From NCBI RefSeq assembly GCF_038396675.1, contig NC_088932.1, positions 30,733,501 through 30,797,500 on the forward strand: a DNA stretch of 64,000 bases, in the 5' to 3' direction. The DNA is from Hydra vulgaris. Its lineage: Eukaryota; Cnidaria; Hydrozoa; Anthoathecata; Hydridae. The first letter of the stretch is position 1; every line of letters begins with the position of its first letter. Both the position numbers and the translations under genes were made by a program. Shown in pieces: positions 45,115 to 58,029 of the stretch. Below the pieces are notes generated by a model. That model made no database searches. It saw nothing but the letters and a program-made list of their open reading frames with translations, and was not told the origin of the DNA.

Positions 45115-45335
45115 ATTTTCAAAATGGGGCTTAAATTACTACTACTTTGAATCTCAGCATAAAAGATTGTATTGGACAGTCAACTTATTAGATGAATTAT
45201 CTACTCAAAGTGAACCTTCAGACACAGCATTTGAAATTGTTAATGGACAGTTATACATAACAAGAAATCTAACTTCAAATATGAAACATTGTGCAAAATG
45301 GAATGAAAATTATTATTTCAAATTTTTAAAAGTTG
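45115..45335 (+). CDS. TSR-domain gene, first recognised exon
   Basis: Acceptor 'TTTATTGCAG' and donor GTT G|GTAAGT bound a 221-base exon. The frame that agrees with all downstream exons reads '[20 protein letters not shown]', then '[20 protein letters not shown]', then '[20 protein letters not shown]'. It contains one N-glycosylation sequon (NLT) and one Cys. I do not recognise the domain. The aromatic, beta-rich look suits an extracellular module. No signal peptide is present, so the true start must lie upstream. The exon ends in phase 1. Its upstream phase also fits a phase-1 acceptor if one base is donated by an unseen exon. Confidence 0.65.
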
Positions 45336-46005
45336 GTAAGTTGTGCATTTTATTACATGTTTTGTTTTAGTATGACACATGAAATATAATATAGTAAAAC
45401 ACACATACACCACACATTGTGTGGTATATTTGTAATGTACTAATTATTTGACATATGAGATGTTAATTTTTAAATTAGAAAAAAAATACTTCTGCTTATT
45501 GGGACTTTAGCATTGTTTCCTCAACTTTTAGTTTCCTAAAATAAAAATATGAGCTTTATAAAAGTTAAAACTTCATTTTTAAGTGTCTTAATGGCTTTTA
45601 ATTTGGAGATTGACATTCCCTAAAAATTTTAAAGTGAATAGAAAACAATTTTTTTAAGAATGTTATGCCTGCAAGCCACAAAAATAACGTTTTATTAGAG
45701 TGTTCTTCAATTGCTTTTGCAGAAGCATTTTTAAAACAGAAGCATTTTTTAAAAAGCATTTTTAAAAATTTTCAAAAAGCTTTATGTATGTATGTATGTA
45801 TGTATGTATGTATGTATGTATGTATGTATGTATGTATGTATGTATGTATGTATGTATGTATGTATGTATGTATGTATGTATGTATGTATGTATGTATGTA
45901 TACATGCGTGTGTGTATGTATACATATTTATATATGCCTATTTGTATATACATCCTCTTATTAATTTATGTTGTATATTACCATCTATATGTTATTCTTA
46001 ATAAG
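45336..46005 (+). other. TSR gene intron with tetranucleotide array
   Basis: Intron of 670 bases holding a (TATG)n array at 45783-45902. No other feature is supported. Confidence 0.6.
45783..45902. repeat. (TATG)n microsatellite, about 30 units
   Basis: Pure tetranucleotide array followed by a degenerate TACATGCGTGTGTG tail. Because the unit is four bases it is open in several frames as (YVCM)n or (YIHT)n. These are not genes. Confidence 0.95.
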
Positions 46006-46131
46006 ATATCCAAAACAATGAGTGCAGCTCTATTGGAGGGATATTACCAAATGGTGTTTGCTTTGATAAGTACTCATCTTTAATTATTCAAAGCAGGTTA
46101 TGTGCAAGTATAGGCTACAAGTTATTTTCAT
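46006..46131 (+). CDS. TSR-domain gene, cysteine-rich exon
   Basis: A 126-base exon (42 codons) lies between acceptor 'CTTAATAAG' and donor TCA T|GTAAGT. Spliced to the previous exon (G|AT) it reads 'DIQNNECSSIGGILPNGVCF', then 'DKYSSLIIQSRLCASIGYKL', then 'FS'. The three Cys suggest a compact disulphide-bonded module. Both ends are phase 1, like the other exons of this gene. I do not recognise the family. Support comes from the exact phase fit on both sides and from Cys content typical of extracellular proteins. The acceptor lacks a strong pyrimidine tract, so confidence is moderate. Confidence 0.5.
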
Positions 46132-46634
46132 GTAAGTTTTATCTTTTTTGTTAAATTATTATTTATTTTTTTGCATTGATCAAGTTTTGATTAATTAACT
46201 GATATTAGTTAATCAAAAAAATTTTATCAAGAAAAATGCTAACTAATAAAAAAATGTATCAAGAAAAACGACATTTTCGATAATTTTTTAATATTAATAT
46301 TAATTAATATTAACTGATTTAAAAAATTTTATTTAAGTGAATTATAATTTTGACAATATTATAATGATAATAATTTTGAAATGTTTTCTTCTTTTTAAAT
46401 TTTGATAAATGATTTTGATATAAATTATTAAAGTATAAAAACAATTATTAAAGTTTCTTAAACATAATTAACATAACTGACAAGGTTATTTGTGTCTTGA
46501 CCTGAAAGATTTTGTATAGTTTTTATAGTTTTGTTTTTATTTTGGGTCTTTACACAGAATTAATATTTTGAAAATAAATAAAGTAGAATTCTCTAGATCC
46601 AAATCCAATAAAAATTTTTATCTGCAATTAATCT

Positions 46635-46685
46635 CCCCATTTTTAATAAGTTAAAGGTAGAGCCTTTAAATTATTAAAAATGGGG
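46635..46685. repeat. 23-bp inverted repeat
   Basis: Arms 46635-46657 ('CCCCATTTTTAATAAGTTAA' plus AGG) and 46663-46685 pair with one mismatch around five bases. Confidence 0.8.
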
Positions 46686-47790
46686 TGATTGAAACCCACT
46701 ATAAACTAGATTTTAGAGGTTTTAGAAATAATTAATGAATACCAAGTAAATACTTTTGTTTTTATCTTTTGCTAATTTTGGTTTTTAATAGTCTAGTTTA
46801 ATTGCAGAGATTAAAGTTAACTACTTTATACTGCTTTGAAGTTTAAAAATTGTTTTTTAAAAACTTATCAATAAATAGTTATTATAAAGCTAATTAATAT
46901 AAACTAAAGTTGTGTACAGCATTTTTAGATTTAGATGTTCTGTAGTATAATGTGATGCTTATGAAACTACAGGACATTTTTAAAATTAAGCTCAATATAT
47001 ACTAATATAATGACAAAAAAAAAGATAGTATTTAATTTCTATATACCGATAGTTAGTGCCATACCCAAAATTAGTTTTGGAGATATACTGATACCCAACA
47101 TAACTATTTATGCAAATTATTATTTCTCTCTCCTTATTGTCGGAATTTATGACTTCAATTTTATAAGATTTTTAGTTTAAGCACTTTAGTTTGGGAACCT
47201 ACTGGTCAAATTATATTGGATTACGTCTGGGTATAGCACTAATACTATTATATTATAGTTGATTTTTAATTTATTGAGACATTCAATTTATGTTGCACAC
47301 TTTTAGTTTTTTTTTTACATTTAGAAATGACTTATAAAAATGTAATAAAATGTTTAAAAAATCTTGAAATAAAATTTTTAGAATCCTTTTTTATAAGTTT
47401 TTGTAATCAATTCTTGGAAGTATCTCTGATTAAAGTAAAAGATATTAAGTCTCTGAGTAAGATATAATAAATTATTGGATTGTGTAGATAACTTGTCACA
47501 AGAAGCTCTAATCAAGATATATAAAAGAATTGTATGAATTGAAGTGTACAACTGACATTGAGGTCTGAAAAGAGGTCTTTTTTTAATCAAAAAATAGATG
47601 TTATATATAAATTTATATACAAGTTATATTAAAGTTATTCATCTTTTTAATATAAATCTCTCTGCCTGACTCATAATAATATACACAGCTTTTAATTTTG
47701 GTTAGATTTAAGACTTTTTCTACAGCCTAGCCAAAATAATGCAATCAGTGCATCACTAATGTAACATTAGGCTACTTACGCTTTGGATCA

Positions 47791-48020
47791 TGCGGTAGTG
47801 GTGTAGTGGTAAAGCGCTCGCCACATAAGCGAGAAGTCCCTAGTTAGATCCCTTCCACATCCCTGATAGTACTACCCTCAACTTGTTTCTCCGCGCAGCA
47901 GCCTTGTTCATCAAGGTTTGTGTTTCAGAGTTATAAAGTTGAGAGAGGGTTGTAACCACATCTTAATTAGCCTTCCTGACTGTAGTGGTGTTCATGACCT
48001 TGGGAAGGTGAATTGAAATT
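47791..48020 (+). mobile_element. tRNA-derived SINE (family A), copy 1
   Basis: The tRNA-like head 'GTGGTGTAGTGGTAAAGCGC' (box-A side) is followed by 'AGTTAGATCCC' (box B position). The body runs 'CCACATCCCTGATAGT', 'ACTTGTTTCT', 'GCAGCCTTGTTCATCAAGGT', 'GAGTTATAAAGTTGAGAG' and 'GGTTGTAACCACA', and ends 'GGGAAGGTGAATTG'. It matches copy 2 throughout. The head could be mistaken for a tRNA gene, but the acceptor stem and 3' end do not close. Confidence 0.7.
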
Positions 48021-48305
48021 AGAAATTGGTTATTTTATTTTCCTTTACTAATTTTAATGAACCAGTGGCATGCTGGCAAAGGTTTATGCAGATGATTCTA
48101 AAATAATTTATTGATTTTACATTCATTGATTTTAATTGCTTACATGTTTGAACTTGAAGCATTGTGCAACTAAATTTATCATACTGCAACACATTTAATA
48201 TCCATAACAAGGCTAAAAAAGGTATTAATAGCAGTGACAAGTTTCATTTTTCAAAGTTGCAATTTGGACAGAGGCTCAAGCATGGCAGCTAGAATATGCC
48301 CAACA

Positions 48306-48544
48306 TGCCGTAGTTGTGTATTGGTATAGTGCTTACTTCATAAACAAGCAGTTTTGAGTTCAATTCACACCACATCCCTGGTAGTGTCTTAACTTGTTTC
48401 TTTAAGCAGTCGCCTTGTTTGCAAGGTTTGTGTTTTGGAGTTAAATAGTTGTAAAAAGGTTGTAACCACAATAATAAAAAAAAGCCTAATTCACTGTAGA
48501 GGTCTCCTTAACTTTGGGGAGGTGAATAATATAAAAAAATAAAA
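48306..48544 (+). mobile_element. tRNA-derived SINE (family A), copy 2
   Basis: Same order of blocks as copy 1 and same orientation, more diverged: 'TAGTTGTGTATTGGTATAGT', box B 'GAGTTCAATTC', 'CACCACATCCCTGGTAGT', 'GCAAGGTTTGTGTTTTGGAG', 'GGTTGTAACCACA', 'GGGGAGGTGAATAA'. It has a longer A-rich tail. Confidence 0.7.
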
Positions 48545-48559
48545 CAAGTACATAAACAA

Positions 48560-48640
48560 TACCTTTTTGGACCTTTTCTAAAAGAGAAAGGTCATTATTA
48601 GAAGAACTATTTCTAATATTACAATAGTATTCCTAACACT
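48560..48640 (-). pseudogene. LINE RT scrap (CR1/Jockey-like family)
   Basis: The minus strand reads 'EYYCNIRNSSSNNDLSLLEK', corresponding to 'EYCCHIWGRSYNDALSLLEK' of the copy at 59095-59313. Only this short block remains, next to the SINE tail. Confidence 0.5.
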
Positions 48641-49443
48641 TATTTCTTCTCATCGGATTCAAATCAAGTTTTATTCCAACCCATTGTTTCCATAGTTTTC
48701 TTTTTCTTTTTGCAGATCACTAATAATAGTCTTTTTTTTTTTTAAAAAAAGAACAATTATCCAAAAATTAAATTATTGGATGAACCATAAAAATATCTTT
48801 AATTGATGCTGTATTGGATTAGGTGGCTGTGAGTATCAATGGGAATATTTCAAATAGGGGTCATCTTAGGCTAAAGACTAGTTTTAATATGATTTTTCTG
48901 ATGATTGTACAAAGTGTAAAAACTGCAAATGTATTAAAAATTCATGTCACCATGTGGAAGATTTTTTCCATTTGTTGCATCTATAATTACTTTGCAACAA
49001 ACCATTGTAAATTATTGTGTGATGAAAGTTTTCATATCAAATTAAACATAACTTTTTTTTAAAATTAACTTTACCTCCCAAAGAGCTCCAGAGGGGACCA
49101 CTTCAACGAAGAGTGTTACTTTTTTTTAATTAAAAGTTGTATAATTTTTTAGTAAAAATAAAAAATTATTAAGTTGCAAATTTCACTTGTTCTTGTTAAT
49201 AGCTTGCAATTTGGTTCTAAAACCATTTCATACATCACAGCATACCATACAGTTCTAAATATAGAGTTACTTTAGAGTTCACCGAAATAATGAAGTTACT
49301 CAATAAGGCATTTTGGGACTGATGTTCAGACAAAGACATTTTGAGAAGTGACTAAAATAGAATGCTATTGAAAATAATTAAAAATCTTAAATAAATACCA
49401 ATTTTGAACAAAAGTATAAATTTATACTTTAGTATAGTTATAG

Positions 49444-49445
<2 letters not shown>

Positions 49446-49530
<85 letters not shown>

Positions 49531-49535
49531 GTATA

Positions 49536-49585
<50 letters not shown>
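49446..49585. repeat. (TA)n microsatellite
   Basis: TA array with two short interruptions near 49522-49545. Confidence 0.95.
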
Positions 49586-49588
<3 letters not shown>

Positions 49589-50554
49589 TCTTATATATAA
49601 TATATAAAAATAAATACATAAACTGAAAATGCAGAATTTGAATCTTAGATTAAATTCAGGGTTTGAATTTACTTTGTGTTTATTTTGTTATGAGCATTTT
49701 TTTTTAACTTACATTACTTTTTGCATAATTCGAATAACTAATTAATTAAACTGTAAAATTTTAATACTTAGAAAAATTAAGCTTTATAGAACTTTAATAA
49801 AATTAGGTTTTTAAATAACTATTTAATAACTTTTTGTTGTTAGATAACTTTCAACTGTTAGATAACAAAATTTACTTTTTTGAAGCATACTTGCACTACT
49901 TGAGAAAAATTGTTTGAGTGATCCAAGTTAATGATATATTACCATGATGTGTACAGTTTTTCAAAGTCTAATCACTATAAACTAAAGTCTATCCACTAAA
50001 AACTTTTATGGTTGTGCAATATTTCTATAACATCCTAAAGAACATCATTAATGGCCCCTTTATAAATTTATCAACAAAAAAAAAGAAGTTATACACTTTA
50101 TGTCTGATTTTTAAAGTCATTTGATATGGGAAAATTTTTGCCAATATCCAACGTAAGTTGAAGATTATAAAATATACTAAGAAACAAACGAAGAAATCAT
50201 AAAAATATTCAAAGTTGAAAAAACATATCGAGTTAGGTGCATCATTTCTTAAGTTCTTGAAAAGGGTGCATCAAACTTTTTCTTGAAGAAACAAAACACT
50301 TTAATTTAAATTCAAAGCAAATTTCATTTTCACATTAGCTTTTTAATGCTTTTTTTTTCTTTTATGAATGTTTTAAACTAAAATTATTTTTGGTTAAACT
50401 TTTTTGAACCTCATGTGATCTATATTTAGTTCAATGTGGTCTACATTTGGTATAGAGTAGTCAACATTTAGTTCAAGTTTTCTACTTTTACTTCAAATTG
50501 TCTACTAGTTTTTAAATTCAATTATTTCTTATATTTCTTTCATTTTATATTTAG

Positions 50555-50704
50555 CACCGGTACTTACTGTTAAAATGAAAAATCATTCAGAGTATAGAAT
50601 TTTAGAAAAAGATATTGTTTCTACTACACCAATTGTTCCAACTTCAGTCTTTAAAATGGAAACCAAAGAAGCAAACGATTCATTGGAAACGAGCCCTAAT
50701 TACG
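50555..50704 (+). CDS. TSR-domain gene, Ser/Thr-rich linker exon
   Basis: A 150-base exon between 'TTTATATTTAG' and TAC G|GTATAA, phase 1 on both sides. It encodes 'PVLTVKMKNHSEYRILEKDI', then 'VSTTPIVPTSVFKMETKEAN', then 'DSLETSPNYG' with the next exon. It carries two N-glycosylation sequons (NHS, NDS) and a Thr/Pro/Ser-rich stretch that could be O-glycosylated. There is no Cys. It reads as a flexible extracellular linker before the TSR domains. The exact phase match with exons 10 kb downstream supports it. Confidence 0.6.
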
Positions 50705-51309
50705 GTATAAATTTTAATTGTGTACTGATTTTTTATTAAGACAGTTTTGAGGTTTTGAACACAGGTATTGGTTACCACCAAACCATGTACTAATAATTTC
50801 AAAACAACCGAATGCTGAGACTAATTCTGAGGGCTGGGATGTTTAGAATTTAAACACTCTAAAAATGAGAAATACAAGTTGCAAACTTAAATAGTTTTTT
50901 CAAATTTGTATTAGAAATTTCAAGTTACAGATTTTTATTTAATATTTTAGAAACTGCTAATGGTCTCTTCCAATGGAATATTAGTGAATAAACTTTCAAC
51001 ATCAAAAGATATTAGATAGTTATTACTGAAATTGTTTTAATACTTCAAGAAAAATAAAGGGATTTTTTTGTGTTAAATCAATACTTTTTGACTAAAGTAC
51101 TTAAATATTTAGCTAACTTTTAATTCTAGGCATTAACAGACGAAATAAGTCTGAAGTTGTATTTTAATGGTCTTTTTAACCTGTTGTAATAGATATTATC
51201 ATAGATTTTATACAAATATTTAATTAAATTGTGCTTAACAAATCATTTAGCAATGACCTGTTAAGCAAAATTAGTAATGGAACTGTAAAAGCATGATCTG
51301 TTGATGTTG

Positions 51310-51500
51310 ATTGCCTAGTTTTTCCCCCCACACTTCAACTCTTTGGAACTCTCTCCCATCTTCATGTTTTCCTGATTCATACAACCTTCAACTTTTCAAG
51401 TCTTCTGTCAACTGTTTCCTTGCTCTATAGCTTTATTCTTTTTTTCTAGCAACTCCCGAATTAATAGTGGTTGCTTGCAGCACTAAAAAAAATTAAAAAA
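51310..51500 (+). pseudogene. LINE 3' end (CR1/Jockey-like family)
   Basis: The + strand reads 'TSTLWNSLPSSCFPDSYNLQ', then 'LFKSSVNCFLAL' and a stop, then 'CTAGCAACTCCCGAATTAAT'-type 3' untranslated sequence and an A-rich tail. The same C-terminus and 3' end occur on the minus strand at 3700-3830 and 58690-58990. Confidence 0.65.
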
Positions 51501-51539
51501 ATGTATGACATTTTTGCTACTTTTCCCTCAGAAAACCAC

Positions 51540-52420
51540 GCATTTTTATTATTGGATTACATCAACTAAAAACATTCATCAATATCTTTACCATGGAAAA
51601 GAAAAAAAAGTCAAAAATATATTTTTTGGACATAACTATATGTATGTCAAACAGTTCAACAATTACAACAGCTTTTCATAAAAAAACCTTCACTGAATTA
51701 TACACAAACTTTTACAGCTTTACTTCATTTTTATTAAAAATAAATCTTATGAAATGTTTAATTGTAAGAACTTTCAAAATTAACAATACTATTCTTGGTC
51801 TTCATTAAGATATTAACAATTTATCAAAAAATAGTTGAAATTTAAAGTTCTTAAACATAATATGTAACCATCTTGGATAATAAAAAAATCCACAACTCTT
51901 ACCTAAATAAAGATAATTATGATGTTCCCTTACTGTCTGAAGACCAAACAATCTCTAGCTATTTTAAACTCCTTTATATTGGTAAAATATCTGAGCTAAC
52001 GAACAAAGGTTACATGCAATTATTATAAGACATTGAATGTCGGTTACCATAAGAGTAGTATTTACTTTACTAAAATTGTCTAACCTTTCTTCATCTAAAG
52101 ATCATCTGCCTGTAGATTTTAAATCATTTGTTGTTATCAAATTGGTTTGTGCAGAATGTAAATCTTATTGTTTTGGCAAAACTACTCACCACTTAAAGAC
52201 ATAAATGGTTTAAGACTACAGAAGAGATAAAAACTCTCTTATTTATAAGCATCTTCACTCAAAAGAAAAATATTTTACTAATTATAGTGATGAATGAATG
52301 AAAATGAATGAAAGTTGAAACTTTAGATTGTGATAATTACAAAATTGAATTAAAAATTAAAGAAAGTATTCATATAGGATGGGAAAAACACAAATAAACA
52401 AGTAAATTACGTTAAAATGA
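51540..52420 (+). pseudogene. Penelope-like element relic 1
   Basis: The RT part reads 'MEKKKKSKIYFLDITICMSN', then 'TTAFHKKTFTELYTNFYSF' and 'MKCLIVRTFKIN' (51593-51808), parallel to the 'IPFLDVLINKS' region of the copy at 30906-31998. About 320 bases on, 'VIKLVCAECKSYCFGKTTHH' is a degraded GIY-YIG domain, followed by 'YKHLHSKEK'. Stops and lost residues show it is old. It is a diverged lineage, not a copy of the young element. Confidence 0.65.
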
Positions 52421-53825
<1,405 letters not shown>

Positions 53826-53970
53826 ATGTAGGTAGCTTAAATTTTTCAATGCTAAGATTAATATTTGTATAGGAATGCTATTTGGCCCAGTGCTTTTTTT
53901 AGGGTTTATACTGGATATATAATCATTTATTTCTTGTTTTAACTGATGATGACTACATGTGGTCAAAACA
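53826..53970 (-). pseudogene. LINE RT N-terminal scrap
   Basis: The minus strand from 53966 reads 'HHQLKQEINDYISSINPKKS' then 'TGPNSIPIQILI', the conserved segment just before the RT fingers in CR1/Jockey-type LINEs (I..INP.KS.GPN.IPI.IL). It is cut off by the microsatellite at 53825. Confidence 0.65.
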
Positions 53971-54039
53971 TGTCTTTAATTTAAATAATTTTTTAATAAA
54001 ATTAAAAGAATTGTCTTATTTTTAAAGTCTTTTCACATT

Positions 54040-54690
54040 TTGTGCTGAGAAGAAGTTTTGGAAATATATAAACGTGGTTAAAAGAATGTGAATAGGAATA
54101 TCCTACTAATGTTATTGAAAAAGCTTTTCTCAATGCAAAACTCCTAGGACCAGCTCCCCAAAAATCAGTCTAGTAAAATTTTTTGAAACAACTTTTCATT
54201 GCAGAGTGGCAACAAACTTAAAGTCAAGATAAATGTCAAAGAATTTATAGGTTTTTCTTATGATTTGTGTATCATGGAAGTGTTGTGTTTCTCTAAAGAA
54301 GACTTATGATGTTGAATACATAATGAAATGTGCAGAACGCAGACTCAGTTCCATCAGAACTTTTTTTTTTAAATCAAAAATTACAGGTTTTTACTGCTAA
54401 TCTTTTGTTACTGATACCAACCTTTTGCTTAATCTATCTTAAATGAAAGAGTGAAATTTAATCTACTAGGAAAACTTGCTTCTGCAAAAATTCAATTTAC
54501 CAATGAAAAAGTAGGATTATATAAATGTAAAGATAATTGTTGCATAATATGTAAATTTTATCTTCTAGAAGTTAAAACATTTACAACATCAAATGATACT
54601 ATATGGAACATAAAAAGCCATATTACTTGTAATAGTAGGATTGTAATACGCTTTAAAATGTTATCATATAACAAGAAAGCAACATAACCA
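54040..54690 (+). pseudogene. Penelope-like element relic 2 (different lineage)
   Basis: The + strand includes 'WLKECEYPTNVIEKAFLNAK' with 'LLGPAPQ' near 54090-54160. At 54451-54687 it reads 'FNLLGKLASAKIQFTNEKVG', 'LYKCKDNCCIICKFYLLEVK' and 'NIKSHITCNSRIV'. That is the Cys-rich RT-to-nuclease linker (CKD..C..C...F....I.S.I.CNS) I know from cnidarian RT/GIY-YIG proteins. The nuclease itself is not visible. The family assignment rests on recall, not on a search. Confidence 0.5.
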
Positions 54691-55127
54691 GAAAAACAAT
54701 GAATTTAAGTATTTAAGGTGCATTGACTAAACTAGCATTGACTAATCTAAAACTTTGAGAGATATGTATATAATGATAGACATGTGTATAATTGTCAATG
54801 TTTAATTTAATTGCTTATAACATAAAAAAATTGAACTCAGATTGAACCCAATAATTCTCATGCAACGAAACATGTTCATAATAGCATTTATAGAACCTTT
54901 ATTCCAGATCTTTGTGTTTTTAAATCTCAAAAGTTAAAAAAATTTAATATCCTATGAAGAAGTTCAATGCAACTAAAAACGCAATACTTTTAATTGACAT
55001 TTCCTGTTAAAAATTATGACAAATAGTTAATAGTAGTTACTAATAGCTACAAATAATAATGAGTACTGTTTTAAAAATCTTCTTTGAGCACCCTAATAGC
55101 TACGAAATAAAAAAGTAAATATATATA
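54691..55127. other. No gene seen
   Basis: AT-rich intronic DNA with no supported feature. Confidence 0.5.
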
Positions 55128-55228
<101 letters not shown>

Positions 55229-55499
55229 TGCAAAAAAAATAACCGTACACTTAAAAAAAAATCATAATTTTAAATATTGCATCAAAAAAATGAGTTTTCT
55301 GTTAGAATATTTAAAAGTTTTTTTTAGATATCTTATCAAGTATTGTTTTAAGAATTTATTTGTGTATTGGTAAATTAATTGCTTTTCAACCTACTGAGTT
55401 TTACACAATTGATCTAATGATGCATAAAATTGACTGCAAAAAAAATAATCGTGCAGTTCAAAAGTAATGTCAAATTGATCAAATTCCATGAAAATTAGT

Positions 55500-56361
55500 A
55501 TCAAGTAGAGCCACCTTTAGCCTTGATGGTCTCATCTAGATGGTTTGGCATTGAGTTGATCAAATTTTGGGTCTCTTTTGTTGTTATATTATCCCATGCC
55601 CTCATTATAGTTTCTTTCAAGTTGTCTTTGCGTCTAAATGCTCGGTCGCTCGATTTTTCTATCCAAAATATACCACAAATTTTCTATTTGATTCAAGTCC
55701 AGACTTTAAGATAACCATTCCAAAACTTTGATGTTATTTATGTCAAAGTATACCTTCGTTTTCTTACCGGTATGTTTTGGATTGTTATCCCCTGCTGGAG
55801 TATGAAATCGCTTCCCATTCTCAATTTTTAAGTATATGGTTGCAAGTTAGCTTTGAGAATTTCACAATACATTGAAGCATCCATTTTGTCATCAATAAAT
55901 GTAAAATTTCGCCACTTCAACTCATGCTACTCCAAACCATCACATTTCTTTCTCCATGCATTACACTACCTCGCAAACAGCTCAATTTATAAGCTTCTGC
56001 TTTTTTTCGCCACACTTTTTGGACTCCATCAGATGAGACAAGATTGTATTTTGACTCATCTGACCACAACATTTTTTTCTGATATGATATCAGGATTTTA
56101 AGTACTTTGATGAAAATTCCAATCGATGTTTCATTTTATTAGAAGTTAAAAAAGGTATATTTTGAACTACTCTACCTTTATATCCTTATTTCTGATTGTT
56201 TGAGGAGTCACTGTGATGTTATGATCTTCTTGAATTTTTAAAGTTAATTTAGTTGCCGAGACAAATCTACTTTTCTTCCCATTAATGATGACATTAATGA
56301 TATTTTGATCAATTGCACTAGCGGTCTTGCATTTTCGTTCATCTACCAGCCACACTAGCAA
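55500..56361 (-). pseudogene. Tc1-like transposase, decayed
   Basis: The minus strand from 56361 gives 'RKCKTASAIDQNIINVIING' and 'ITVTPQTIRNKDIKVE' (second helix-turn-helix). The middle is broken, with a DDE remnant on the reverse of 'TTTGACTCATCTGACCACAA' (CGQMSQ.. in place of SDESKF-like). The C-terminus near 55700-55500 is 'SLDLNQIENLW'-like, then 'AWDNITTKETQNLINSMPN'-like after single-base corrections. Catalytic Asp/Glu positions are partly lost. It is unrelated in detail to the Tc1 at 17-19 kb. Confidence 0.65.
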
Positions 56362-56369
56362 TGGCTCCG

Positions 56370-56657
56370 ATCAGATTATGCTTCTTAACAATTGAGAAAA
56401 TGAAGTTATGTTTTGATACAAATAACATCAGTGTTTGGAATGGCTGTATCAAATTCTGGACTTGAATCCAATAGAAAATTAGCGGGTTTTTTTGGACAGA
56501 AATATTGGCAAACGCGCATTTAGACGCAAAGACAACTTGAAAGAAACCATAATGAGGGCATGGGATAATATAACAACAGAAGAGACTCAAAATTTGATCA
56601 ACTTAATGTCAAATCATCTAGATAAGATTATCAAGGCTAAAGAAGGCCCCACTTAAT
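56370..56657 (+). pseudogene. Second Tc1 transposase C-terminus, inverted
   Basis: The + strand carries the same C-terminal segment as the neighbour: an ESSRIKF-type stretch, '[17 protein letters not shown]'-like sequence, and 'ETIMRAWDNITTEETQNLIN' followed by 'NHLDKIIKAKEG' and a stop at 56655. One frameshift is needed to follow it. It reads away from the first copy, so the two C-termini point outward. Confidence 0.65.
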
Positions 56658-56687
56658 ACTAATTTCATTGGACTTAATACTAATTTC

Positions 56688-56691
<4 letters not shown>

Positions 56692-56728
<37 letters not shown>

Positions 56729-56757
56729 TATTTATACATATATATATATATATATAG
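56692..56757. repeat. (TA)n microsatellite
   Basis: Short interrupted TA array on the far side of the Tc1 composite. Confidence 0.9.
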
Positions 56758-56841
56758 ATCTATAGTTTGTTGGCTTTGGGAAGAGCGGAAGGAAAAAAGT
56801 GATTCTTACGCCAACATATACGTCACTTTTAATTACTTTTA

Positions 56842-56875
56842 ACTTTCGTCCAACATTTCCGTGTTGGACGAAAGT
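56842..56875. repeat. 14-bp perfect inverted repeat
   Basis: 'ACTTTCGTCCAACA' (56842-56855) and its complement (56862-56875) around six bases. Confidence 0.75.
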
Positions 56876-56949
56876 AAAAACCATTAATTTAATTACAAAT
56901 TAATCGTTTTTTAAAAAAACCACAAAAACGCAAATTTAATTGACCAGAA

Positions 56950-57395
56950 TGTTTTAAAAACATTGTGAATGTTTTTAACAATATAAACAATGTTTTTTTT
57001 TTATTTTTTTTAATAAAATGTTTTTATTTTTATTTTTTTTAATAAAATGTTTTTATTTTTATTTTTTTTACTGTAAATCATGCGCGGAGTGTTGCTACAT
57101 CGACTATCTTATAGCCTGACTCGCAAGGGAGTGCTGCTACATCGACTGACAAATAGCCTGACTCGCAAGGGAGTGCTGCTACATCGACTGACAAATAGCC
57201 TGACTCGCAAGGGAGTGCTGCTACATCGACTGACAAATAGCCTGACCCGCAAGGGAGTGCTGCTACATCGACTAAGGGTTTGGTTGGGGCAGGCAGTCTA
57301 TCATTATTAAAAAAAAAAAAATTCCGGTCTTGCATTTTAATTTTTACTTTTTGTCAACAAAATATCGAAAAAACTTTCGGACAACATCTAAGGGT

Positions 57396-57396
<1 letters not shown>
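56950..57396. mobile_element. Repeat element with internal 42-bp minisatellite, copy 1
   Basis: Shares its full plan with 59380-59817: a 'GAATGTTTTTAACAATATAA' lead, two or three 'AATAAAATGTTTTTATTTTT' blocks, five copies of a 42-bp unit (57085-57275; 'GGGAGTGCTGCTACATCGAC' plus 'TGACAAATAGCCTGACTCGCAA'), 'GGTTTGGTTGGGGCAGGCAG', an A-run, 'TTTTTGTCAACAAAATA' and a (TA)n tail. The unit length is a multiple of 3 and both strands are open. The + strand gives (GVLLHRLTNSLTRK)n. I see no domain and think it non-coding. Confidence 0.75.
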
Positions 57397-57471
<75 letters not shown>

Positions 57472-57490
57472 TATATACATACATATATAT
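57397..57490. repeat. (TA)n microsatellite tail
   Basis: TA array directly at the end of minisatellite element copy 1. The same arrangement is seen at the end of copy 2. Confidence 0.95.
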
Positions 57491-58029
57491 GTAAGGCTTG
57501 GGCTGAGATAGCAAAGGTTTTGTCATTATTTTTTGTTTTCTTCTTTTTCTAAAAAAACTGTATAGGTTATTAACTGTATAGAAGTCAAAAAAAAAGTGAT
57601 AAAATATATATTACTATTATTATTATTATAAATATATTTCAGATAACAGGCATATTCAATTTAAGTGCCAGGCTCATATTTTTTAAAAGAAAATTTTTAT
57701 TTTAAAATTTGATTAGGGGAGTGCATGGAATTATTCACTAACACGCAAGCCATCAACTGTTTACAAAAAACATGTCTGTAGTTTAAGATAGTTATATAAA
57801 AAGATGGTAATCTGTGCTCTAAAAGTATGAAAGATGAACTATCATACTTGTTGTAACCAAAAAACATTTTAGCACATTTGTTGTAGCACTACTGAAGGTG
57901 TGCCAATTTTTTTATGATTGTTATTTTGCCACAGAGGAGCGCCATATTAACAATTGCAATATGATTTAAACAATTTAACTTTTACTCTGTTAAGGCATAA
58001 ATGAAAGCGTCTACTTAGAATATTCGTAT
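57491..58029. other. No gene seen
   Basis: AT-rich intronic DNA. Nothing supported. Confidence 0.5.

Larger units (their letters stand above)
46132..50554 (+). other. TSR gene intron with SINEs and a (TA)n array
   Basis: About 4.4 kb. It holds a hairpin (46635-46685), two SINE copies (47791-48020 and 48306-48544), a LINE scrap (48560-48640) and (TA)n (49446-49585). The frames at 47378-47590 and 48823-49062 show no recognisable content. Confidence 0.5.

Noticed and set aside
45665-46083. Frames of (YVCM)n and (YIHT)n around 45784-45953
   Set aside because: Translation of a (TATG)n array; open in several phases because the unit is four bases.
47791-47870. tRNA gene
   Set aside because: The box A/B-like head is followed by SINE body rather than a closing acceptor stem, and the second copy at 48306 has the same body.
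57078-57335. DVAALPCESGYLS repeat protein on the minus strand
   Set aside because: The 42-bp minisatellite is open on both strands; no start context, no conservation between the two copies beyond the DNA repeat.
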